From Scolanthus callimorphus (lineage: Eukaryota > Cnidaria > Anthozoa > Actiniaria > Edwardsiidae), in contig CM066923.1 of the NCBI GenBank assembly GCA_033964015.1, forward strand, positions 1,550,001 to 1,614,000: a stretch of DNA of 64,000 bases, written 5' to 3'. Under the pieces are notes generated by a model. The model was not told where the DNA came from. It searched no databases and saw only the letters and a program-made list of their open reading frames with translations. Positions within the stretch are counted from its first letter, which is position 1; the number at the start of each line of letters is the position of its first letter. Of the stretch, positions 33,701 to 43,233 are shown piece after piece. The position numbers were made by a program, and so were the translations under genes.

Positions 33701-36013
33701 CCTTCTCCGCGCAACTCTCCATCCTGCTTCTTCTATCTCAGGCCGAAATAGGATACAACTGATACATTAAGTGAAATCTTCCTCCTTAGGTCTCCTCCAA
33801 GCGGCAGTTGTGACGTCGTACAGCATGTTGCTCACGTGGTCTGCGCTCTCACATGAACCAGATGACACGTGTAACCCACGTGATACACTCGTGTCTGGAT
33901 ACAACGAAACGACAGGGATAAACTTACAAGCTGTCTTCAGCGGCGTGCTAACCTTCATTTTGCTGATCTATGCAAGTTTTTCTACAGCAATGTCCGCCTC
34001 AAAGTTAAGTAAGTGATATGTAACGAATGGACGATTCCAGCTATAAGCGCACGCGCGCGCTCTTCTATATTCAGAAATGCCCAAGCCGTGTCCCACAACT
34101 ACCAGAATGCAGTGCGCTCTTTTTAACAGTTTATTCGACAAATGTCCCACATCTACCGACATGCAGCGCGCGCGTGCATTATAGCTGGAATCGTCTATTG
34201 CGTTTTATCAAGTAGCATATCTTGTCATAGTTCAGTTGGTAGAGCATTGCACAGCATCGCCGGTCACGGGTTCTAATCCCGTTGAAGCCTGAAATCGTTT
34301 TTCAGGTCTTTTTATTTATAGTGGTCGCGCTTAGATCATATCCTTTCCATTCATACACCGCAGTTCGAACAACTTGTTATATCTGTACTTATCGGGGCTT
34401 CAAGTACCCGTGCGCATGTCTTGCTTCATAACTCAGTTTGTGGAGCGTCGCACCGGTATCGCGGAGATCATGGCTTCGATTCTCGTTAAAGCCTGTCGTT
34501 ATTTTATAGGATTATTCAAATCTTCAGTCGTTAAATTCCGCTAAAAAAATAACACGAAGAAAACGATATCGCACGAGTTGCGCAGCGACGATGGCGATAT
34601 TGCTTTTTGAGTGCTATCTACAGACTGAAAGCTTTGAATATACTTGAATCGTATGATATCTCGTCCTCAAATTACACAAAGAAGAAATATCATACTATTC
34701 TATAGGATTATTTAAAGCTTCAGGAGGCTAGATTCCGCTAAGAAAATAGCACGAAAAAGCGATATCGCACGAGTCGCGCAGCGACGAGGGCGATATCGTC
34801 TGTTTGAGTGCTATTTTCGGCGGAATCTACCGACTGAACGCTTTGAATATACTTGAATCCTATGATATCTCGTCCTCAATTTACACAAAAAAGAGATATC
34901 ATAGGATGCTATATAATAACTTATAGCGATAATTTCCAGTCTGAATAAAGAGTGAATTTCGGGTGACTCGGATTATTTATTTCAGGCAAATGGTCCACAT
35001 CATCAGACCTAGAAGACCTCAGCCCATCATCGAGTCCCAAGGACTCGTACAATTACGCGTTCTTCCATTTCATCCTTTTCTTGGCTTCATTAAACGTCAT
35101 GATGACATTAACAAATTGGTACAGCCCCAACACAGTCAACCCGAGCTTGCTATACCTCTCACGCTCATGGCCAGCGGTCTGGGTTAAGATGGGGTCAAGT
35201 AGCGCATGCGTGTGGCTGTATATCTGGACCCTGCTCGCTCCAGTCCTCCGTCCGTTATTTCAACAGTACGCCGACGAAATTAATGAAGGCGTGAATGATA
35301 GCAAGTTTCGAAAGGAACACAAGAGATATCACGAGAATATTAAAAAGTTATCCCCACAAAAGAAAAGTGTTGCGAATATGAGGGAAAAGACTACAAAACC
35401 AACTGATCTCAAGGAGGTGGAGTTGCCAAAGAAATTCGGAGATAAAAATAATCATAATAATCCTAAACCAGCGGTAGAGACTCCCTATGGAGAAAAAAGA
35501 GAGCAACCGACCTCAGGAAATATTTCGCCCGACTGCACACACCTTACTACAGGCCTTGACAGCATTCCGCCGAGACCGGTCCCACGAAAACTCTCAGCAA
35601 CAGCAGACAAACCGAAACCTGCGCCAAGAAAGCTTACAAAAACTCCTCCTAAACCTACTCCACGAAAAGGCTTGAAAAGTAGTAACAGCCTTACGGAGAA
35701 AACTCGAAAGACAATCACTCCGCCACCAAATACGACCACACCGGCTACAAAACCAGTCACACAGAAATCAAAACCAGTTACACCAAAATCGGTCACGCCA
35801 CCATCAAAATCTGTAACGCCACCTTGCGTGACAATCACGGATAAGGTGAATGTCACACATGGTAGTATGTCACGCAATACATCACGAGCTTCTACACCTG
35901 TGGCGCTGGTGGACAAGGAGATGATGCGAATGCAGGGGAAAGTGATGAGGCTGCAAGAAAAGATCGCCAAACTGCAAAACAAGGTGGCGACCCTTCAGGG
36001 TCTACATATTTGA
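30765..36013 (+). CDS. Serinc (TMS membrane protein) family member with a long C-terminal tail
   Basis: Serine-incorporator family, a polytopic membrane protein linked to phosphatidylserine and sphingolipid handling. Exons 30765-31209, 32393-32585, 32852-33048, 33790-34008, 34986-36013; GT-AG introns, phases agree, 694 codons. Family marks: cysteine-rich N-terminus ([10 protein letters not shown]), [60 protein letters not shown], and [21 protein letters not shown] near the end. Hydrophobic segments fit about ten membrane spans up to residue ~440. Typical Serincs stop there. This one continues ~250 residues: a charged stretch, three RPVPRK/KPAPRK/KPTPRK motifs that look like SH3 ligands, Thr-Pro-rich repeats, and a final coiled coil ([19 protein letters not shown]). 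The tail shares an exon with the last membrane spans, so it is not a fused neighbour. Confidence 0.9.
31581..31880. mobile_element. Palindromic MITE in Serinc intron 1 (copy 1)
   Basis: AACCATTATCCTGC is mirrored by GCAGGATAATGGTT about 110 bases on, with CGACGAGGGACGAAGTCCCG at the centre. A second copy, with the same downstream sequence (CGATAGCACAAAAA, TTCCAATGACCATAT), is at 40411-40715 in the carboxylesterase gene. Confidence 0.75.
32026..32307. mobile_element. Foldback element filled with GGAATCC repeats (Serinc intron 1)
   Basis: GTCGCCCTATGTAAGGTAAT at the left is mirrored by ATTACCTTACATGGGGCGAC at the right. Between are about ten copies of GGAATCCGGAATCC variants. A similar body without these ends recurs at 32640-32710 (GGAATCCGGAATCC). 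A relative with GGATCCCGGATCCC repeats and CATGTAAA ends is at 46846-47065. Confidence 0.7.
33473..33649. mobile_element. MITE in Serinc intron 3
   Basis: AGCAGATTTCGTATGACTGT at 33473 is inverted at 33630-33649, and GTCGCGACACGG / CGCGGCAC motifs lie internally. About 177 bp, non-coding. Confidence 0.65.
34030..34195. mobile_element. MITE with 17-bp TIRs in Serinc intron 4
   Basis: GACGATTCCAGCTATAA (34030-34046) is exactly inverted at 34179-34195. GCGCGCGC runs occur in both subterminal regions, and TGTCCCACA is repeated internally. Confidence 0.75.
34220..34315 (+). repeat. tRNA-derived SINE in Serinc intron 4
   Basis: ATAGTTCAGTTGGTAGAGCA is an A-box and D-arm; GTCACGGGTTCTAATCCCGT is a T-arm with B-box. 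It is followed by GAAGCCTGAAATCGTTTTTC and a T-run. A degenerate relative with the same order of motifs (CACCGGTATCGCGGAGATCA) lies at 34428-34494. The anticodon region is not tRNA-like. Confidence 0.6.
34428..34494 (+). repeat. Second, degenerate tRNA-derived SINE copy
   Basis: CATAACTCAGTTTGTGGAGC and TTCGATTCTCGTTAAAGCCT correspond to the A- and B-box regions of the copy at 34220, with several changes. Confidence 0.45.
34503..34915. repeat. Two tandem ~205-bp copies with palindromic cores
   Basis: TATAGGATTATT starts copies near 34506 and 34701. Each holds GCGATATCGCACGAG-like text, GCGCAGCGACGA, and ends GATATCTCGTCCTCAA. The core GATATCGCACGAG ... GAGGGCGATATCG is an inverted repeat. 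Located just upstream of the last Serinc exon. Confidence 0.7.
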
Positions 36014-38087
36014 GAAATGACTTCTTGTCCAGCCATTCTTGCGAGGAGTAGAAGGAGTCTCATCCCAGGCGTCTTGTGTCAGCTCTCCGTGTCACTTTTT
36101 TGGACATGCAAACAAATCCGTGACGTCACTAACCGACAAGAAGAAGCCGCTCAGCCAAAAGGAGACTTGGAACGAGGCTATGGCCGTAGAAGCTAAATAC
36201 CCAAGGTGTGGGTATCCCCCGAAGTGTTAATGGTGCGACAGAGTCACCCAAACCATATGCATTGGAATTAACAATGATTCAGACGATCAGAATCTCTAGC
36301 TGAAACTCAAAAAAGTATTTGTACGTTTGTATGGAAACGTCAAAAATAGATCAATTTTTTTTAGCTTTTGTCAAAGCCGTCATTTTTGTTGGCATAAAAA
36401 TACGACGAAGCAGTGCATTATGGGTAGGGTGAGCCAGCTCCTTAGGGTCGGGGCGGGGGTTCTGTGTTTTATCACGAGCCGTCCTTAACGCCATTTTCAT
36501 ATTCTGGGATTTCCGTCAACTGCCGAACTCGGCGTCAGAAAAATGTCTAAAAAGACCCATAGATGTTATATCTATAAACGAGCCCTGTGCGACATGTTAG
36601 GTTGGTTGCTGGCTACCATCTAATTTGCCCCTGAGGCTACTTGAATATCTTGAAAATTGACCAGAATTTTAATGAATCATATTATTGTCGTTTAAAACTT
36701 TGTTTAACTGACGCCAGAGCGCTCATGTTTGGCTACTGGAAATTTTAAAAGTTGCAGTTCGCAGAATTATTGAAAATCGCAGTCATGTATATGAACTCAA
36801 CATATAAAGTTTTTTAGTTGCGCATCAGGAACGTGGCGTTTGATGTATCAGAACAGGCTGCTGCAGCATACAAGGAATCTGGACATATTTGAAAGCAAAG
36901 GGCATTTGCAGTATGAAAATAAAGCAGAATATGGAAATATGAAAATAAAGCATCATATGACATATTCATATTATAATATAGCTACCATGTAACGCGCGCT
37001 CTGATTGGTCCAAATCTATATTAGACTGACCACGAGCCGCAGGCGAGTGATTTTAAAATGTTTCGAGTGTCCCTCCCAACATCACAAGTGCTCTAACCAA
37101 ATAATGGTTGTCTCCTCGCCTTCGTAGACTGCTTGCAGCCCCTTCTCCGGCGAACGTCCGTAAATCGAGAGAAGCGAACGTCCGTAAATCGAGAGAAATC
37201 CCGCGGCGGCGCGGTCTCTCTCTCTCTCCTGGTAACTCGACACTTGTAAACAAACCGAAGCGCGCCGCCGCGGGATTTCTCTCGATTTACGGACGTTCGC
37301 TTCTCTCGATTTACGGACGTTCGCCGGAGAAGGGGCTGCAAGCAGTCTATCGCCTTCGTTGTGATTAACAACGTTCTCGTGTGAACCAATATTTATTTGG
37401 TTCTTTTAGTTAGGGGCATCCCCACCCCTATATAAGGGAGTAGCCCCAAGGGATTTCTGGTTCGTTTGAAATCATGAACGTTTTTGGCTATTTCATTATA
37501 ACAATTCTTATGATGGGACGTTTTCAATATGTTGCCCTCTTTCGGAGACAGTTGTTTCCACCCACTAAACATCACTCATAAACACCTGAGGGCCGGGGAG
37601 CCACAGACAGGTGACCGTATTTATAGAAAAGCTTTCACCTTGCCAAAAATTGAAGAACATCTGTATTTTTTTTCTAGCCTCAGCCAAAAATTGACGTTCT
37701 ATTTGTATTGTTGTTGTTAGCATGTTTGTTGCGTGACCAGCGCCTTTTGAGATTTGTGGTATTTTTCACAGGTGAATATCTGGAATATTGGAATACACAA
37801 TGGCAAAATCACGCGATTGGCAACTTTGAAGCTGTGTTCTTTTATAAACTGGTAGAGAATCCAAGCTTGGCAGGTTGTTTCGATTATTATTCAAATCATG
37901 GTTGATTTCCACTAACAATTCTACACAATGTTTTAAAGTTTGCTTGGGCACCCTGCGACATGTTGTCGAGAATTAACTGGGGACAAGTGAATCGTGACAA
38001 TATCGACTACCGCCGAAGGACTTTCTATGAGACATCCTCTCTGGTTTAGGAGATCGAATTTTCGGACAGAATTTCTCGAGATCGGCG
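36014..38087. other. Spacer between Serinc and carboxylesterase genes
   Basis: No recognisable gene. It contains the perfect 88-bp-arm palindrome at 37126-37348; the remainder is unique AT-rich sequence. Confidence 0.45.
37126..37348. mobile_element. Perfect 88-bp inverted repeat with ~10-bp target duplication
   Basis: Left arm 37126-37213 and right arm 37261-37348 are exact reverse complements around a 47-bp loop. Each arm holds two copies of GCGAACGTCCGTAAATCGAG. TCGCCTTCGT precedes the left arm and follows the right arm after one A. A 9-11 bp duplication with long TIRs suits Mutator-like elements. Lack of any mismatch between arms implies a very recent insertion or ongoing arm conversion. 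Confidence 0.75.
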
Positions 38088-40982
38088 ATGCTGGGGCATT
38101 TTGTAATATCTGCTGGACTATCATTCATCCTTTTCCTTTCTCTTAGTACCTCTAGAGTGAGAGGTAAACATAGTTCGAACAGCAAAACAACTGTGCTTCA
38201 CCTGTCAGTAGGCAAGATACGCGGTAAAATCGAATCTGTCCCAGGGGTAAACCGGGATGCAGAATCGTTCCTTGGAATTCCTTATGCTGAACCACCAATT
38301 GGGAATCTCAGGTTTGCTGCTCCAGTACCGGCAAAGCCTTGGGAAGGAGTGAGAGACGGGACTAAACATGGCGCTAGATGTGTATATGGGCAAGTTATGC
38401 CCCCTATGGCGGCGGTCCATTCAAAGAGAGGTGAGATAAAGTTTGGTTTACACAGCAACACGCTTGACCAAAGACACGAGAAGAATTCTTGTTTTTTAGT
38501 TTCTTCTCGATCTTCTTAGGTCAATGTGTTGTTTTGTTGGACATATGATTTGCAATAATACACTCATTGTTGCAAGTGTGAACACAACTTAGGCCCTGTC
38601 CACACTAACGCATTTTCAAAAGTATTTGTTTTCAAACTTATACAGATTCGCAGCGTGTTAGTGTGGACGGGAGATTTGGAAAATTTAGCTACACAAAAAG
38701 CGATCAGTTTTTATTTGATGTTGGCATGTGCAGGGACAGTCTCAAATTTATGGTACACAGTTGACGTTATCCTTTTCATTTTTATCTGGATTCGACCGTC
38801 CACACTAAAACGATATGTATACGGATTCATTTTTATTCACTTTCGAGAGCATTTCCACTTGAACATCAGGCTAGACAGTCGAGAAAAAAAGTTATTCAAC
38901 TATTTGCTGCCATATTTGGACCCAGTGTATGCGACCTAACTACTAAGTAAAAGTCAATCAACTATTGTGACAGTTTGGATCAGTCATGTATTTGTTATTA
39001 GCATGGGTAATATTATTAGTAATATTATGAGTTGTTATTTTTCAGATGCCTTCAGTGAGGACTGCCTCTTTCTCAATGTGTTCAGGCCTGCCAAGATAAA
39101 AGCCATACACAAGCTACCTGTCATGTTTTTTATTCATGGAGGAGGATTCTACCGTGGCTCAGGTAACATGTATGACGGTGCACCTTTAGCAACCAGTAAT
39201 GATGTCATAGTGGTAACCATGAGTTATAGACTGGGTTTGTTTGGGTTTCTTCATGTTGCTGGCACTGATGTTACTGGTAACTACGCTATGCTAGATCAAG
39301 TTCTGGCCCTCAAATGGGTTCATCAACACATTGCCTGTTTTGGAGGAAACCCGCAAGAGATTACCATATTTGGTGAAAGTGCAGGGGGTGCAAGTGTCAT
39401 GCTGCTGTCCCTATCCCCCCTTACTAAAGGCCTCTTTAAACGAGCCATCCTGGAAAGTGCCACAGAGACCTACGGCTTCTATCCCTTTAACAGAACTAGA
39501 GTCTATCTGGATAGGCTTGGTTGCCATGACAACAAGGAAGCCCTTGCCTGCCTGCGTAGTAAAGGAATGCAAGACATATTGGATGCTCAAGGTCCTGCCG
39601 ACTATTTATATCTTGGTGGTATTTTCCCTGTTCCAGTTGTTGATGGCCATTTCCTTGTAAAAGATCCAGATGTCATGATTGCTGAAGGAGAGATTCATAA
39701 ACTAGATGCTGTCATAATCGGTGTGAATAACAATGAGGGTGGATTCCACTGGCATGGAGTTATGCCATCGCCAAATGACACCCCATCAAGAGAAATGTTT
39801 GAGAAATCTGTTCTAAGCATAAACTTTACCAAACAAGGTGACTGCGCTGCAGTCAAATCAGCCATCTTTTTCCAGTACACCAATCGTGCAAACCCACAAG
39901 ATCCTCAAAGTGTCTTGCACAACTGGCAAAAGCTAGTAACTGATTACAGGTTTTTTGCCCCTGCAGTGCGTATGGCTAATGGTTATGTAAAGGCTGGTAT
40001 TCCAACATATTTTTATCATTTTTCTCACTGGTCAACCTTCTCTAAGCGTCCAGAGTCAGTAGGTGTGGTCCATTTTGATGAGATTCCCTATGTTTTTGGT
40101 GTTCCATGGAAATCTAGTGATGATATTCAGATTACCAATGGGTTTACTGATGTGGAACGAGGCCTCAGCTCACTAGTAATGCGAATGTGGGGAGACTTCG
40201 TGAAAGATGGGTGAGTTCTGTAGTGACATCTTTTTATTCCTGACCTATGTAGCAAGTGTTCCCATGGAGTTTCAAAGCTAAGAAAAACAAAAGAGTATCG
40301 AGGACTTTCAGTAGCACATGCTTAATCTAAAGGTCACCCTTTTTGTTGTGAGAAAACGGAGGGCTTGTTCTTGAAGCACGAGGAAGAATATTAATTAATT
40401 AAATTAAAATAACCATTATCCTGCGTGATTGCGCAGAATATCATCTGATACTTAGCCGATGAGGGACGCAGTCCCGAGTTGGCTAAATCAGACGATATTC
40501 TTCAAAATCGAGCAGGATAATGGTTTTATTATTCAACACATCGATAGCACAAAAAGCCCTGAAAAAAACGTTACTTTTGCGTATTTGTTATGCGCTCATC
40601 ACATCATAATTTCTCTCAGCTGACGGATATCGCAGGATATATCTCATGTACAGAAGGCAGCTATCACCATTCCAATGACCATATTAAGGCAGTGCATCAT
40701 GTGCTGAATAATAACACAGGTCAACATAATATTTAAACAAAATTCATTGAATGCCCATCACAATTCGAATTTGAGTGCCATTATTGTTTTTGCAGAATCC
40801 CAGCTGATCCCAAGAGTTATCCACAACAGGTGACCTGGCCTCGTTACACGGCCGAGAGGCAGGAATATCTGGATATGGACCTGGTGCCAAGTGTTCATAC
40901 TAAGTTGCATGCACATCGAATGGCATTCTGGAACGAACTCATTCCTCAACTGACAGAACTTTGCCAAAAAAATCACCTATGA
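38088..40982 (+). CDS. Secreted type-B carboxylesterase / cholinesterase-like hydrolase
   Basis: Alpha/beta-hydrolase of the carboxylesterase-cholinesterase family, expected to hydrolyse ester or amide bonds in the secretory pathway or outside the cell. Exons 38088-38430, 39046-40210, 40796-40982; GT-AG introns, phases agree, 565 codons. The start gives a hydrophobic signal peptide (residues ~6-20, ISAGLSFILFLSL). Domain marks: FLGIPYAEPPIGNLRF, signature EDCLFLNVF, oxyanion loop FIHGGGF, nucleophile elbow FGESAGG (Ser226), acid NNNEGGF (Glu345) and VVHFDEIPYVFG (His457). The triad is complete, unlike neuroligins, so activity is likely. No C-terminal membrane anchor is visible after FWNELIPQL. 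It could equally be called an acetylcholinesterase-like enzyme; substrate is not readable. Confidence 0.92.
38591..38830. mobile_element. GTCCACACTAACG-type MITE in carboxylesterase intron 1
   Basis: CCCTGTCCACACTAACGC and CGTGTTAGTGTGGACGG are mirrored, with GACCGTCCACACTAAAACG again near 38800. GTCCACAC-bounded MITEs are common in invertebrates. Exact ends were not settled. Confidence 0.5.
40411..40715. mobile_element. Palindromic MITE in carboxylesterase intron 2 (copy 2)
   Basis: Same order of sequence as 31581-31880, from AACCATTATCCTGCG through TTAGCCGATGAGGGACGCAG and TTCCAATGACCATAT to GTGCTGAATAATAA. It differs by scattered substitutions. Confidence 0.75.
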
Positions 40983-41409
40983 AAGTTAAGCATGGTGGCG
41001 CTTTTCAAGACACGAAATATATTCTAATTTATTCTATCTAATTTAACCGTGGTGCAAAAATTATCCTTCGTTTTCCGACCATGGTTGATTTTCTGTTAAA
41101 AAAAAACGAGGGATCCACGGTCAATCCTCGGGGACCCGGCAAGGCGTTGCGCGATCGGCAAAGCGCCGCGCGCCTCGTTTGCAATCCCGCGCCGCGCGCG
41201 TCGTTTACGATCCCGAGGATGAAACTGGAAAATGGAGGATACTTTTCGTACTACTGCTTGACCTGACGTGTAACCTTTTTTCAGAGGAAAATCGTTTTTT
41301 TTTTCTTCTTTTAAGTAGTGGTCCGTATAAGAACTAGACATCCCTGAACGGCAACGCATGCTGGGATGCGATTAATTTCTACTTGAAAATATTGGCAATT
41401 TCATTGGCT

Positions 41410-41715
41410 TAGACCAGGGAAGTGTGAGACTTCCCTGCTTAGACACAGAAATCAGTAACATTACTATGCTAAAAAAAGTATTTGAGGAGTGGAACAAACT
41501 GCCTAGTCATGTAAGGCAAGCAAAATCTCTATACAACTTTCGTCAACTGTTAACTTGCAACTCCAACACGGCATTCATGGAAACAGGCTTTAATTTTGAT
41601 TATTCAATATAGTATAATATAGTTAATTAAGTATATTTGTTGCTGTTGATATAAATTATTTCTTATTATGTTTTAAACCGTGATTAAATAAAGATGATGA
41701 TGGTCTAGAGACTTT
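41410..41715 (+). mobile_element. 3' tail of a non-LTR retrotransposon
   Basis: The frame to 41612 encodes VFEEWNKLPSHVRQAKSLYN and FRQLLTCN, matching the C-terminal W-N-x-L-P pattern of LINE reverse transcriptases. A short 3' UTR ends in AATAAAGATGATGATGG, a short tandem tail of the kind non-LTR elements carry. The copy is 5'-truncated. Confidence 0.55.
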
Positions 41716-42037
41716 TTGCCTTCTTTCTCAAGCAAGTCGAAATCTATCAATTTTTCACTTTTATTATGTTACTAGTCATGACAACTTTCTTTGTTAAATA
41801 GGACATACTCTATGTGCGAACCCTTGATGCCGTAGAACAATGGAGTTTTGCCTAGTTCTCATACATGGCCGTAGCGAGCGGGGGTCAGAGGGAAGGCTTG
41901 CCCCCTCCCGCCAGACAAATTTGTAGCTACGGCCATCATGTTGCATGAATATTTTTTACTGTAAACGCATTGAGGCGTAAGCCGAGGCATCGCAAGAGCA
42001 GCTATAGTTATAATTATAAATCAATTATAAATCATTC

Positions 42038-42780
42038 CACTATTCTCACTTGGTCCCAGCAGTGCTTATATAAGCTATCAACTCATTAGCATACTTTGTT
42101 CGAGATCTCGGGGCCAAGATGGCGTCCCTGGTAGAGAGACACACGCCTAAATCGAGGAATGCTCACTGGCACTTAGAATTTTTTTCTAAACAAGCGCTCA
42201 CCTACAGAAATGAAAAAAAGAATTATGAAAATCATCAGGGTTGGAACCTGTAACTTTCCAGTTACTATGCCCAAACCCTAACCACTACGCTATGAGTGAA
42301 TTCGCTGGTTCGGACAGCTCGTTTTATTGATTACGTACCTTAATAGTATTAATCTTTAATAGAACGAGGCATATACTATAAAAATATACTAAAACGATGT
42401 ATTAACCCTTATCCTGACTAGTAGTCTTGATAGTTCAGATATTTTGAATGTTTTTAGGTCAATTTGAAGTAATATTATCAAAATATTGTTAAATTATTCA
42501 TGGTGAGCATTCCTCCATTTAGGAATGACGGTAGAGAGCTTCCATAATGGTCTCATTGTGCTCATCCCTAGGCCTGGTGGGGCCAAAAGCCAGTTCTTTT
42601 ACCCACCCACCCACCCTCATTTTGCAGTTGTCTCATTGTGCTCATCCCTAAGGCCTGGTGGGGCCAGAAGCCAGTTCTTACACCCGCCCACCCTCCCGCG
42701 TTTTGCAGTTGCCATCTTGAGCTCCGCCAGGTCTCCTTCCCATAACTTATATAAAGCACAATGGGACCAAGTGAGAATAT
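42038..42780. mobile_element. TIR element (ATTCTCACTTGGTCCCA ends) with internal duplication
   Basis: ATTCTCACTTGGTCCCAGCA near 42042 is mirrored by TGGGACCAAGTGAGAATATA near 42760; GAGGAATGCTCAC and GTGAGCATTCCTC form a second mirrored pair inside. An ~80-bp segment (GTCTCATTGTGCTCATCCCT) is tandemly duplicated at 42549-42709. It harbours a SINE at 42234-42308. No protein. Confidence 0.65.
42234..42308 (-). repeat. tRNA-derived SINE-like sequence, nested
   Basis: On the minus strand, ATAGCGTAGTGGTTAGGGTT is an A-box region and ACAGGTTCCAACCCTGATGA a B-box and T-arm; ACTGG/AAGTT in between resembles an anticodon arm. It interrupts the TIR element around it. Confidence 0.5.
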
Positions 42781-43233
42781 AGTACTGTCTTCAGATAAAA
42801 CTGCCCTTATGTCGAGATTTGATCAACACACATTCCGTCTAAGGACCAGATTCTGCAGATTAAAATGGACCCGGGCTGTCCCGATTATCGTTTGTTCTGA
42901 GGCTCCAGGGAAAAGAGAGTTCCAATTCCAATTGTTCATGGTCGACTAATACGACTGAGACGACCTCATGGAAACCAGCCTTTATGAAATACATTTCTCA
43001 CAAATCTCGTTTAACTTTCTCGCACAGAAAAAAAAAAAGCTGTGACGTCATTATACTACCGTATCGGGCTAACTGTTGGTGAAGTACTCGTGTGTATATA
43101 TATCAATTATGTTTAGATCAAACGGCACATCGTCTAGACATAAACTTAGCTCGGTAGCGGAGAAAAATCAGAAACATGTTCCCCTGTATTTGCCGGTTAA
43201 AACTAAATGACTGAAACATTACGCTAGGAAAGT

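Larger units (their letters stand above)
40983..43233. other. Spacer between carboxylesterase and SLC17 genes
   Basis: Contains a GC-rich, partly palindromic stretch at 41100-41220 (GCGATCGGCAAAGCGCCGCG), a LINE tail (41410-41715) and a TIR element (42038-42780) with a nested SINE. No host gene recognised. Confidence 0.45.

Noticed and set aside
35485..35982. Valine/glycine-rich minus-strand frame opposite the Serinc tail
   Set aside because: Antisense shadow of the Thr-Pro-Lys-rich coding region.
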